Below are positions 46,742 to 56,000 of a stretch of 64,000 nt of DNA, in pieces (the first letter of the stretch is position 1; each line of letters starts with the position of its first letter). A program made the position numbers and the translations under genes. The DNA comes from Pseudomonas koreensis. GTDB lineage: Bacteria > Pseudomonadota > Gammaproteobacteria > Pseudomonadales > Pseudomonadaceae. The stretch covers positions 2,853,501-2,917,500 of the forward strand of contig NZ_JALJWP010000001.1 in the NCBI RefSeq assembly GCF_024169245.1, in the 5' to 3' direction. The notes beneath the pieces were generated by a model. It was not told the origin of the DNA, did not search any database, and was given only the letters and a program-made list of their open reading frames with translations.

Positions 46742-47338
46742 ATGTCCCGACCCCAATGCCCGCGCTGCCTGCGCCCCCAATCCCATTGCCTGTGCCCGCT
46801 GATTCCGCACCTCGACAGCCGCACCCGGGTGTTGCTGCTGCAGCATCCGAGCGAGGTCAATCACGCGCTCAATACTGCGCGGCTGGCGGCGCTGGGGTTG
46901 AGCAATGCCGAGCTGATTGTCGGCGAGGTGTTCGACGATTTGCCGACACTGTTGAACCGGCCGGGTTATCAGGCGCGCTTGCTATTCCCGGCTGAGGATG
47001 CGCAGCCGTTGCAGGCTTACGGTGAATCCGATGAGTCGTTGTTGCTGGTCGTGCCCGACGGCACCTGGCGCAAAGCGCGCAAAATGCTGCACCTCAATCC
47101 GCTGCTGGCGGCGCTGCCACGAGTGACCCTGGCCGAGGGCGGTGTGTCGCGCTATCGCTTGCGCAAGGCACCGGGGCCGGGGGCGCTATCGACTATCGAG
47201 GCGATCGTGCAGGCGCTGGAAACCCTTGAAGCGCCGACGACGTTTGCGCCTTTACTGAAGCCGTTTGAAGCGCTGATCGAAGGGCAGATTGCGGCGATGG
47301 GTGAGGAGGTCTTCCAGCGTAACCATGGCGACAGATGA
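46742..47338 (+). CDS. tapT: DTW-domain tRNA-uridine aminocarboxypropyltransferase
   Basis: A 198-residue protein with an N-terminal zinc-ribbon-like CPRCLRPQSHCLC and the DTW domain (RVLLLQHPSEVNHALNT near residue 30; VVPDGTWRKARKM near residue 105; SRYRLRKAPGPGALSTIEA near residue 138). This family transfers a 3-amino-3-carboxypropyl group from SAM to uridine in tRNA. It starts 6 nt after gbuR, so it is probably cotranscribed, although no functional link is evident. Confidence 0.88.
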   Translation: MSRPQCPRCLRPQSHCLCPLIPHLDSRTRVLLLQHPSEVNHALNTARLAALGLSNAELIVGEVFDDLPTLLNRPGYQARLLFPAEDAQPLQAYGESDESLLLVVPDGTWRKARKMLHLNPLLAALPRVTLAEGGVSRYRLRKAPGPGALSTIEAIVQALETLEAPTTFAPLLKPFEALIEGQIAAMGEEVFQRNHGDR

Positions 47339-47357
47339 TCATTGTCTGTGCGGGCTT

Positions 47358-47425
47358 CTTCGCGAGCAGGCTCGCTCCCACAGGGGAATGCATTCCAATT
47401 GTGGGAGCGAGCCTGCTCGCGAAAG
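47358..47425. repeat. REP pair, family 3
   Basis: TTCGCGAGCAGGCTCGCTCC and GGGAGCGAGCCTGCTCGCGA, between convergent genes. Confidence 0.94.
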
Positions 47426-47456
47426 CGCCAGATCAATCACCGCAATTCAAAGATCA

Positions 47457-48818
47457 CTAGCGCTCACGCATCGCCTCAGTCCGCGCTTTCAGCACCGGTT
47501 TGAGCAGGTAATCCAAGACGCTTTTCTCGCCGGTAATAATGTCCACCGTCGCTACCATCCCCGGGATGATCAGCAGCGGTTTCACGTCGCCGCCCAGGTG
47601 GTTCTTATCAGTGCGCACCTGAATCAGATAGAAGCTGTTGCCCTTGTCGTCGGTAATCGTATCGGCGCCGATCAGCTCCAGTTTGGCGCTCAGCCCGCCG
47701 TAAATCGTGTAGTCGTAAGCACTGAACTTGACCATGGCTTTCTGGCCCGGATGCAGGAACGCGACGTCTTGCGGGCGGACCTTGGCTTCGATCAGCAGGT
47801 TGTCTTCCAGCGGCACGATTTCGACCATGTCGCTGCCCGGCTGAACCACGCCGCCAATGGTGTTGACCTTCATCTGCTTGATCACCCCGCGTACCGGTGA
47901 GGTCACCGTAGTGCGACTGACGCGGTCGTCGATGGCGATGCTCGAGGCGGTGATTTTCGACAGGTCGGTGCGTTTCTCGTTGAGCTCCTTGGCGGCTTCG
48001 GAGCGGAAGGTCTGTTCCGATTCGTCGATCTTGCTGCGGATCTCGGCGATGGCCGATTCGGCGCGGGGAATCGCCAGCGTGGTGGCGTTCAGCGAACCAC
48101 GGATCTCCACCGCGCTGCGCCGCAGCCGGAGGATTTCCACCGGTGACACGGCGCCGGTTTTCACCAGCGGTTCGGACATGTTCATCTCTTGTTGCAGCAG
48201 CGCAAGGCTGGAGCTGAACTGGCCTTGCTTGGAGCGAAATTCGGCCAGTTCCTGGGTTTTCTGCCGCAGCTGTTCGCTGAGGGTGCGCTGTTCACTGGCC
48301 AAGCGGCGCTGACGCTGTTCGTACAGCGAGCGCTCATCCTCGGCGACTTGCGGTGCCTTGGCGATCACTTCGGCGGAGAGCTTGAAAGGTCGCCCTTCGG
48401 CCTCCGCTGACAGCCGTTCGACCTGCGCCGTCAGGGCGTAACGGTCAGCTTCGCTTTCACCCTTGTTCGAGCGAAAGCGCGTGTCATCCAGACGCAGCAG
48501 GGTGTCGCCCTTGCCGACCATCTGGCCTTCACGGACGAAAATCTCGGTGACGATGCCGCCCTCAAGGTTCTGGATCACCTGAACCTTGCTCGACGGAATC
48601 GCCTTGCCTTCGCCCATGGTCACTTCTTCGAGCACGGCGAATTTGGCCCAGACCAGCGCGGCGATCAGCAGTGCTGCCGCCAGCCACACGGTAATTCGCG
48701 ATTTGCGCGGCGAATCCTGCAACGCGGCGCCGGCGGTTTCCGGCATGAATTCCGCTTCGGCGCTTTTGCCGAAGCTGTCGAAATAGCCGCGCTTGTTGCT
48801 ATCGGAGGAAGCAGGCAT
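47457..48818 (-). CDS. Type I secretion periplasmic adaptor (HlyD/LapC-like)
   Basis: A 453-residue membrane fusion protein. One membrane segment (VWLAAALLIAALVWAKFAVL, near residue 42) is followed by the lipoyl half-motif VIQNLEGGIVTEIFVREGQ near residue 85, a long coiled coil (residues about 140-300, with LRQKTQELAEFRSKQGQ) and the C-terminal barrel (SPVRGVIKQMKVNTIGGVV). It joins the ABC exporter to the outer membrane channel. AGGAG precedes the ATG at 48818. It is last of three leftward secretion genes and lies 10 nt after the exporter gene. MapC would be the equivalent in P. fluorescens. Confidence 0.93.
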   Translation of the reverse strand: MPASSDSNKRGYFDSFGKSAEAEFMPETAGAALQDSPRKSRITVWLAAALLIAALVWAKFAVLEEVTMGEGKAIPSSKVQVIQNLEGGIVTEIFVREGQMVGKGDTLLRLDDTRFRSNKGESEADRYALTAQVERLSAEAEGRPFKLSAEVIAKAPQVAEDERSLYEQRQRRLASEQRTLSEQLRQKTQELAEFRSKQGQFSSSLALLQQEMNMSEPLVKTGAVSPVEILRLRRSAVEIRGSLNATTLAIPRAESAIAEIRSKIDESEQTFRSEAAKELNEKRTDLSKITASSIAIDDRVSRTTVTSPVRGVIKQMKVNTIGGVVQPGSDMVEIVPLEDNLLIEAKVRPQDVAFLHPGQKAMVKFSAYDYTIYGGLSAKLELIGADTITDDKGNSFYLIQVRTDKNHLGGDVKPLLIIPGMVATVDIITGEKSVLDYLLKPVLKARTEAMRER

Positions 48819-48828
48819 GGCGTTACTC

Positions 48829-50988
48829 CTAGACCGCCGCCGAGCCGACACGGCCCTTGCGCAGTGCATCGATGACCGCTTCTTTCGGGCCGTCAGCGAC
48901 GACCCGGCCGTTGTCCAGCACCAGCAAGCGGTCCACCAGGCTCAGCATCGAGGTGCGGTGCGTCACCAGCAACAGGGTTTTGCCCTGCACCCAGCCATGC
49001 AGTTTCTGCCGCAGCGCATCTTCGCTGCTGTTGTCCATGGCGCTGGTGGGTTCGTCGAGCAGCATGATCGGCGGATCGAGCAACAGCGCCCGCGCCAGTA
49101 ATACCGCCTGACGCTGACCGCCGGAAAGCAGTTGCCCGCGTTCGCCCACCGGACGGTCGAAGCCTTGCGGATGCTGTCGGGCCAGTTCGGTGACGCCGGT
49201 GAGCTCGGCGACCTCGAGCATGCGCGAGTCGCTGATGTAGCGCGCACCCAGGGTCAGATTGTCCCGCAGGCTGCCGGCCAGCAGCGGCAGGTCGTGGGCG
49301 ACATAACCGATCTGCTGGCGCAGGTCAGCCACGTCCAGTTGGCGGAGGTCGAGGCCGTCGAGCAGCAGTTGGCCTTCCTCCGCTTCGTAGAAACCCATGA
49401 CCAGACGCGCCAAAGTACTTTTGCCCGAGCCGCTGCGGCCGATGATGCCGACCCGCTCGCCGGGCTTCAGGCTGAAGCTGACCTCGCTCAGCGCCGGCGC
49501 GTTCTGGCCGTTGTAATGAAAAGTCACGCCGCTGACATCCAGCGCACCTTGCAGCTGCGTGCGCTCCAGTGGCCGTTGTTTGCCGTCGCGTTCCTGCGGC
49601 AGGGCCATCAGCGCGTCGGTGCTTTTCATGGTCAGTTGCGCTTGCTGGTAGCGGGTGATCAGCCCGGCGATCTGGCCGAGCGGGGCGAGCACGCGGCTGC
49701 CGAGCATATAAGTGGCGACCAGTGCGCCGACGCTGAGGTTGCCGGCGATGATGCTGTAGACCCCGGCGACAATCGTTGCCATTCCGGAAAACTGCTGAAT
49801 GAACAGGGTGCCGTTGGTGGCCAATGCCGACAGGTTGCGCGCATGGCTGTCGAGGCGGGTGAGGGCGCCGTGGGTGCTTTCCCATTTGTGCTGGCGCTCG
49901 CTTTCCGCGCCGCAGGCCTTGAGGGTTTCCAGGCCGCCGAGGGTTTCGATCAGCAGCGCCTGACGCTCGGCGCCGAGGCTCAGGCTTTTCTGCACGGTGT
50001 CGCGCAGGCGCACCTGAATCGCCATGGCGAAAATGATGGTGATCGGAAACGCCAGCAGCGGAATCACCACCAGCCAGCCACCGAGCAGACCGATCACCAC
50101 CAGCATCAACACCACGAAAGGCAGGTCGATCAGGCTGGTCAGGGTCACGGCAGTGAGAAATTCACGCAGGCCCTGAAAGTCGTGAATGCTCTGGGCGAAG
50201 CCGCCGATGGTCGCTGGCCGCGCTTTCATCGACATGCCGGTGATGCGCTCGAACAATGTCGCCGAGAGGATCACGTCAGTCTTTTTGCCGGCGGTGTCGA
50301 GCAAATGCGCACGGACCACGCGCAGCACCAATTCGAAACCGGTGCCGATCAGCAGGCCGATCGACAGCACCCACAAGGTCGAGGTCGCCTGATTCGGTAC
50401 CACCCGGTCGTAGGTCTGCATGACGAACAACGGCACCATCAGACCGAGCAGGTTGATCAGGAAACTGGCGAGGATTGCATCGCTGTACAGCCATTTCGAC
50501 AGTTTCAGGGTGTCGCGAAACCACGCATGCACCCGGGGCACCAGCGGTGAGCGCAGGTCTTCGAGTTCGTGGCGCGGGCGGGCGAACAAGGCCTGGCCGC
50601 TGTAGTGCTCGTTGAGTTCTTCGCGACTGACCCATTGCTCGCCGCCATCGGCTTCGCTGGGCAGGAGCAGGGCTTTGCCGTCCTCGGCAAAACGCCGCAG
50701 CACGGCGGTGCGCCCGTCGTTGAGCAGCAGCAGGATCGGCAGGTTCAGCGGTGAGATGTCTTTCAAGTCACGGCGTAACAGTCGCGCCTGTAACCCGGCC
50801 CGCGCCGCTGCACGGGGCAGCAGATCCAGGCTCAGGCGCTGTTTGTTCAATGGCAACCCGGCACTCAGGCTGGCACGACTGACCGTGGCGCCGTGCAGCT
50901 TGCAGAGGATCAGCAGACCGTCGAGTAACGGATCATCGAAGCTCAAGCGCGGATCGACCCCGGTGGCGCCGGGTTCCATGCTGGTCAT
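48829..50988 (-). CDS. Type I secretion ABC exporter (LapB/MapB-like)
   Basis: A 719-residue exporter with an N-terminal C39-like domain lacking the catalytic DCGxxCL motif (DDPLLDGLLILCKLHGATVS near residue 18), as in adhesin exporters that do not cleave their cargo. Six membrane helices lie at about residues 160-440. In the ATPase, Walker A is GRSGSGKST (near residue 516), the signature is LSGGQRQA, Walker B is IMLLDEPTSAMD and the switch is THRTS. The ATG at 50988 follows AGAGG. It works with the adaptor and TolC-like genes on either side to export the divergent adhesin. Confidence 0.93.
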   Translation of the reverse strand: MTSMEPGATGVDPRLSFDDPLLDGLLILCKLHGATVSRASLSAGLPLNKQRLSLDLLPRAAARAGLQARLLRRDLKDISPLNLPILLLLNDGRTAVLRRFAEDGKALLLPSEADGGEQWVSREELNEHYSGQALFARPRHELEDLRSPLVPRVHAWFRDTLKLSKWLYSDAILASFLINLLGLMVPLFVMQTYDRVVPNQATSTLWVLSIGLLIGTGFELVLRVVRAHLLDTAGKKTDVILSATLFERITGMSMKARPATIGGFAQSIHDFQGLREFLTAVTLTSLIDLPFVVLMLVVIGLLGGWLVVIPLLAFPITIIFAMAIQVRLRDTVQKSLSLGAERQALLIETLGGLETLKACGAESERQHKWESTHGALTRLDSHARNLSALATNGTLFIQQFSGMATIVAGVYSIIAGNLSVGALVATYMLGSRVLAPLGQIAGLITRYQQAQLTMKSTDALMALPQERDGKQRPLERTQLQGALDVSGVTFHYNGQNAPALSEVSFSLKPGERVGIIGRSGSGKSTLARLVMGFYEAEEGQLLLDGLDLRQLDVADLRQQIGYVAHDLPLLAGSLRDNLTLGARYISDSRMLEVAELTGVTELARQHPQGFDRPVGERGQLLSGGQRQAVLLARALLLDPPIMLLDEPTSAMDNSSEDALRQKLHGWVQGKTLLLVTHRTSMLSLVDRLLVLDNGRVVADGPKEAVIDALRKGRVGSAAV

Positions 50989-51022
50989 AGTGATTGCCTC
51001 TGTTGAACGGGCTCGGTTATCG

Positions 51023-51124
51023 GATCGTTCCCACGCTCTGCGCGGGAATGCCTCTAGGGACGCTCTGCGTCCAGTGACGCGGAGCGTCACGGGCTGCATT
51101 CCCACGCAGAGCGTGGGAACGATC
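51023..51124. repeat. Palindromic intergenic repeat, GATCGTTCCC family, plus half REP
   Basis: Arms GATCGTTCCCACGCTCTGCG and complement, inner arms around GACGCTCTGCGTCC, then a lone GATCGCAGCCTTCGGCGGG. It sits between the TolC-like and exporter genes of one likely operon. Confidence 0.92.
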
Positions 51125-51157
51125 AGAGATCGCAGCCTTCGGCGGGTCCCGCAGGGG

Positions 51158-52516
51158 CTATTTCAACTCGGGCAGGCGCGCCTGGTTTTTCACTTCAGTC
51201 GTGGCAATCGCATCAGCCGGCAGCACCACGCGTTGTTTGCTCAGCAGCTGGCCCATGTTCGCCAGCACGCGGTACATCGAGTATTCCTCGGTGTAACGGA
51301 TTTCGGTGTAGCGACGATTGGCGTTGTACAGCTCGTTTTCGCTGTCGAGCAGGTCGAGCAGGGTACGTTGGCCGAGGCCGAACTGGTCCTGATAAGCGAC
51401 GCGGACGCGTCTGGAAGTTTCAGCGTATTCGCGAGCGGTCGGCGTTTGTTTCCTCGCGTTTTCCATGGCGTTCCAGGCCAGACGGATATTCTCGTTGAGC
51501 TGACGCAGGGCGTTGTTGCGGATGTCCATCGCCTGATTGATGTCGTGTGCGTTGGCGGCCAGACGGGCCTTGTCGCTGCCGCCACGGAACAGGTTGTAGT
51601 TCATCACCACGCCGACCCGCCATTCGTTGTCGTGGCCTTCATCGCCCTGCACGTTGTTGTTGGCGCCGACTGCCGCTTCCGCGTCGAAGCGCGGGTAGAA
51701 CGGCGACTTGGCGACTTCGTACTGGCTCTCGGCGGACTGCACGTCAGCCTGGGCCGATTTCAGGTACGGGTTGTTGTCGACCATGCTCTGCTGCGCTTCA
51801 CGCAGGTCCGGCGGCATCTCACCGCGAGTCGAGGCCGGGGTTTCCAATTCATCGGGCATGCGTCCGACCACACTGTAGAAATTCGATTCGGCATCGGCCA
51901 GATCGACCTCGGCGGTGTCGAGGTTGTTCTGCGCCAGCGCACGACGGGCAACCGATTGGTCGGAGTCGGCGGTGCTGCCGATGCCGCGCTCGGTGCGCAG
52001 GCCGATCTGATCGTTGACCCGCAAGTGCGCCTGCAGATTGTTCTTGGCCAGCGTCACCAGCTCGCGACGCTTGAGCACTTCGAGGTAGACCTCGATGGTG
52101 CGCAGGGCCAGATCCTGTGCGGTGCCTTGCGCGTAATAGGCGCGCGAATTGGACACGCCCTTGGTGCGCTCGACCTCGTTGGCGGTGTTGAACCCGTCGA
52201 AGATCATCTGCCGCAAGCGCAGCTCCGACTGGGTGTAATTGAGGATTTCGGTGTTGTGATTACCGAAGGCGCGGGTGTTGGTGTTGTCGCTGTAGCCGCG
52301 ACCGTAGGCAGCATTCAAATCGACCGACGGATAAAACCCGCCCTTGGCCACTTTCACCTGTTCATCTGCCGACAGGCGAGCGTCCACGCGCGAGGCCAGT
52401 TCCGGGTGGGTGGCGATGGTGCTTTGGATCGCCTCGGTGAGGTTCATCGCCTGGGCTTGGGAAGTGCAAGCCATGGCCAGCAAAACCGCGCTGCAGAGGG
52501 GGGTTAAAACGCGCAT
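51158..52516 (-). CDS. TolC-family outer membrane channel (LapE/MapE-like)
   Basis: A 452-residue protein with a signal peptide (PLCSAVLLAMACTSQAQA) and two repeats of the OEP/TolC fold, helix-rich with the expected barrel segments (YPSVDLNAAYGRGYSDNTNT near residue 57; NEWRVGVVMNYNLFRGGSDK near residue 296). It provides the outer membrane exit for the type I system and the docking point for a retention-module adhesin. It is first in the leftward secretion operon and divergent from the adhesin gene across a 532-bp regulatory gap. Confidence 0.93.
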   Translation of the reverse strand: MRVLTPLCSAVLLAMACTSQAQAMNLTEAIQSTIATHPELASRVDARLSADEQVKVAKGGFYPSVDLNAAYGRGYSDNTNTRAFGNHNTEILNYTQSELRLRQMIFDGFNTANEVERTKGVSNSRAYYAQGTAQDLALRTIEVYLEVLKRRELVTLAKNNLQAHLRVNDQIGLRTERGIGSTADSDQSVARRALAQNNLDTAEVDLADAESNFYSVVGRMPDELETPASTRGEMPPDLREAQQSMVDNNPYLKSAQADVQSAESQYEVAKSPFYPRFDAEAAVGANNNVQGDEGHDNEWRVGVVMNYNLFRGGSDKARLAANAHDINQAMDIRNNALRQLNENIRLAWNAMENARKQTPTAREYAETSRRVRVAYQDQFGLGQRTLLDLLDSENELYNANRRYTEIRYTEEYSMYRVLANMGQLLSKQRVVLPADAIATTEVKNQARLPELK

Positions 52517-53048
52517 GGGTGCATCTCCCTGGATCTCAATGTTGTGTTACCATCGCCAAATATTTGACGTAAATTTAGGGTGTAAGCGTTTCACTCTTGT
52601 AACAACAGAGCTAAGAACATCCTAGAGCGTAGCTAAGAAAAAATTTTCATAAGGCTTATGCCAAAAAAAACTTATGCGGTTTGTAAAAAGCAGCACATTG
52701 TTCAGCTCGAAAGCCTTTGTTTTATGCGCTTTAGGGAGCTCGAAAAGGCTTGAGGAAAGTTCCATTCACTTTGCGAGACACGGCGAAGTATTGCTGAAGG
52801 GGAGGGACGCGTAGCGGCGAATGAGCGACAGATTTTTGTCACTCGAGTGATTCAACGCTGTTACGTAGCGCTAGTGGGTCGATGAATTGGACGGGGTTGG
52901 CAAGTGCTTGATGGCGCTGACAATTCTCTTCAGAAGAGGCCTGCGAAACGAACTGTCGAGGGTGCGAGCGTCGCCCCCGGCAACCCGATTGAGCCATGGG
53001 CTGCTTCGCGAACCAGTGCCGACGGTGGTCGGCAGCGGAGGATTTCAC
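52517..53048. promoter_or_regulatory. Divergent control region of secretion operon and adhesin
   Basis: This 532-bp gap is AT-rich in 52550-52760. It contains CATAAGGCTTATG (52648-52660, a 6+1+6 palindrome), an A8 tract and a second CTTATGC half-site at 52671, and a perfect 12-bp palindrome TCACTCGAGTGA at 52839-52850. A ribosome site GGAGG (53037-53041) precedes the adhesin ATG. No FleQ-type box was found by eye. An in-frame open stretch upstream of the ATG from 52887 is not supported. Confidence 0.55.
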
Positions 53049-56000
53049 ATGGCAACGCTCATCGGTACGGTCACAAAAGTCATTGGTCAGGTGTTCGCTC
53101 AGACGAGCGATGGCATCAAACGTCCGCTGTTCGAAGGCGATCGTTTGTACGCCGGCGATCAACTGATCACCGGCGCGGAAGGCGCGGTGGCGGTGAAACT
53201 GCAAAACGGCGAGGAGTTGACTCTCGGCCGTGGCAGCAGCATTACCATGACCGGGCAACTGCTGGCCGATCAGGCGGTGCCGGTGATCGTCGACGAAGCG
53301 CAGACCCCGAGCCAGGCGCAACTCACCGATGTCGAGCAGATCCAGAAAGCCATCGCCGCCGGTGAAGACCCGAGCAAAACCGCCGAAGCCACCGCTGCCG
53401 GCCCCAACGCGCCCACTGGCAATCCCGGTGAACTGGGCGGCGGGCACAGCTTCGTTCTGCTGACCGAAGTCGGCGGCCGGGTCGATCCAGTGATCGGTTT
53501 CCCAACTGCCGGTTTCAATGGCATCCCCGAATTTCCCGATTATCGCCGCGACGCGGACAACGACACTGGCGACGACACCCCAGCGCCAATCGTGGTGCCA
53601 CCGCCACCGGTCAACAACCCGGTCATCCTCAACGGTCTCGACGCGGCGGGCGGCGAGCTGAACCTCAATGAAGCCAATCTGCCGACCGGTTCGGCGGCCA
53701 ATCCAGGCGCGCTGACGCAAAGCGGCAGCTTCAGCGTTTCGGCGCCGGACGGTCTGAACAGCCTGAGCATCGGCGGCATCAACGTGATCGTTGGCGGCGT
53801 GCCGATCGGCTTTCCGCAATCGATCACCACACAACTCGGCAACACCCTGACCATCACCGGCTACAACCCGGCGACCGGCACGGTCAGCTACAGCTACACC
53901 CTCACCGGCAACGAGACCCACGCGGCCGGCGATGGCGTGAACAACCTCAGCGAACAGTTCACCGCGATCGCCACCGACAGCAATGGCGACAGCGCGACCG
54001 GCACGCTGGACGTGAATATCACCGACGACGTGCCCAAAGCGTTTGATGACGCCAACGGCATTGCCTCGGAAACCTTGCTGACCCTGACCGGCAACGTCCT
54101 CACCAATGACATCCAAGGCGCCGACCGTGTGCCCACCGGCCCAGTCACGCCCGGCACCTTCACCGGTACTTACGGCACTTTGGTCCTGAACGCTGACGGC
54201 ACCTATACCTACACCCTCAATACCAACGACGCCGATTTCAAAAACCTGCACGGCGGTGGCAACGGCACGGAAACTTTCGCCTACACCATCACCGATGCCG
54301 ACGGCGATACCAGCAGCGCTAATCTCGTTCTGCAGATTCATAACAACGACGACCCGGTGATCATCGACGGCCTGAACGTCGCTGGCGGCGAGCTGACGAT
54401 CTACGAAAAAAACCTGAGTGACGGCAGCGCTCCGGATGCTGGTGCGCTGACGCAAAACGGCACGTTCACCATCACCGCGCTGGACGGCGTCACTACGCTA
54501 ACCGTAGGCGGTATCGCTGTGGTGACCAATGGCGTCGCCGCAGGTTTTCCGCAATCGATCACTACGCCACTGGGCAGCACGCTGACGATTACTGGTTTCA
54601 ACGCTGCGACCGGCGTGGTCAGTTACAGCTACACCCTGGCCGACAACGAAGCGCATCCGAACGCCAACGGCGCGAACAATCTGCCTGAGCAGTTCGCGGT
54701 CACCGTGGTTGACGACAATGGCACGACGGCCACCGGCACGCTGGATGTAAACATCGTCGATGATTTGCCAAAAGCCATCGACGACAGCAACGGCACCGCT
54801 TCAGAAACCCAGCTGACCCTGACCGGCAACGTCCTGACCAACGACGTGCAAGGTGCCGACCGCGTACCCACCGGTCCAGTCACGGCCGGTACATTCACTG
54901 GTACTTACGGCACCTTGGTTCTGAACGCCGACGGCACCTACACCTACACGCTCAATACCAGCGATGCCGATTTCAAAAATCTGCACGGCGGTGGCAATGG
55001 CACTGAGACATTCGCCTACACGATCACCGATGCCGACGGCGATACCAGCACTGCCAACCTTGTCCTGCAGATTCACAATAACGACGATCCAGTCACCATC
55101 GACGGCCTGAACGTCGCTGGCGGCGAGCTGACGGTTTACGAGAAAAACCTCAGCGACGGCAGCGCCCCGGAGGCTGGTACGCTGACGCAAAGCGGCACAT
55201 TCACCATCACTGCACTGGACGGCGTGACCACGCTGACCGTCGGCGGCATCGCCGTGGTGACCAATGGCGTCGCCGCAGGTTTTCCGCAATCGATCACCAC
55301 GCCACTGGGCAGCACGCTCACCATCACCGGTTTCAACGCTGCAACCGGCGTGGTCAGCTACAGCTACACCCTGGCGGACAACGAAGCCCATGCGAATGCC
55401 AACGGCGCCAACAATCTGCCTGAGCAGTTTGCGGTCACGGTCGTTGATGACAACGGCACGATGGCCACCGGCACCCTCGACGTGAACATTGTCGATGACC
55501 TGCCGAAAGCCAACGATGACAGCAACGGAACCGCGTCAGAAAGCCAGCTGACGTTGACCGGCAATGTTCTGACCAACGACATACAAGGCGCTGACCGTGT
55601 GTCTACCGGCCCGGTTACGCCCGGCACTTTCACCGGTACTTATGGCACTTTGGTTCTGAACGCTGACGGCACCTACACCTACACCCTGAACACCAACGAC
55701 GCCGACTTTAAAAACCTGCACGGCGGCGGCAACGGCACGGAAACTTTCGCCTATACGATCACCGATGCCGACGGCGATACCAGCACTGCCAATCTCGTAT
55801 TGAACATCCATAACAACGACGACCCGGTGCTGCTCAATGGCCTCGACATCAACGGTGGCGAGCTCACTGTCTACGAGAAAAATCTCGGCGACGGCACCAG
55901 CCCCAACACGCCCGCGCTGACCCAGAACGGCACCTTCACCGTCAGCGCCCTCGATGGGCTGCAGACCCTCACGGTCGGCGGCATCGCGGTGATCACTAAT

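Noticed and set aside
50612..52507. 631-codon plus-strand frame opposite the secretion genes
   Set aside because: Shadow; it crosses a palindromic repeat and lacks any recognisable domain.
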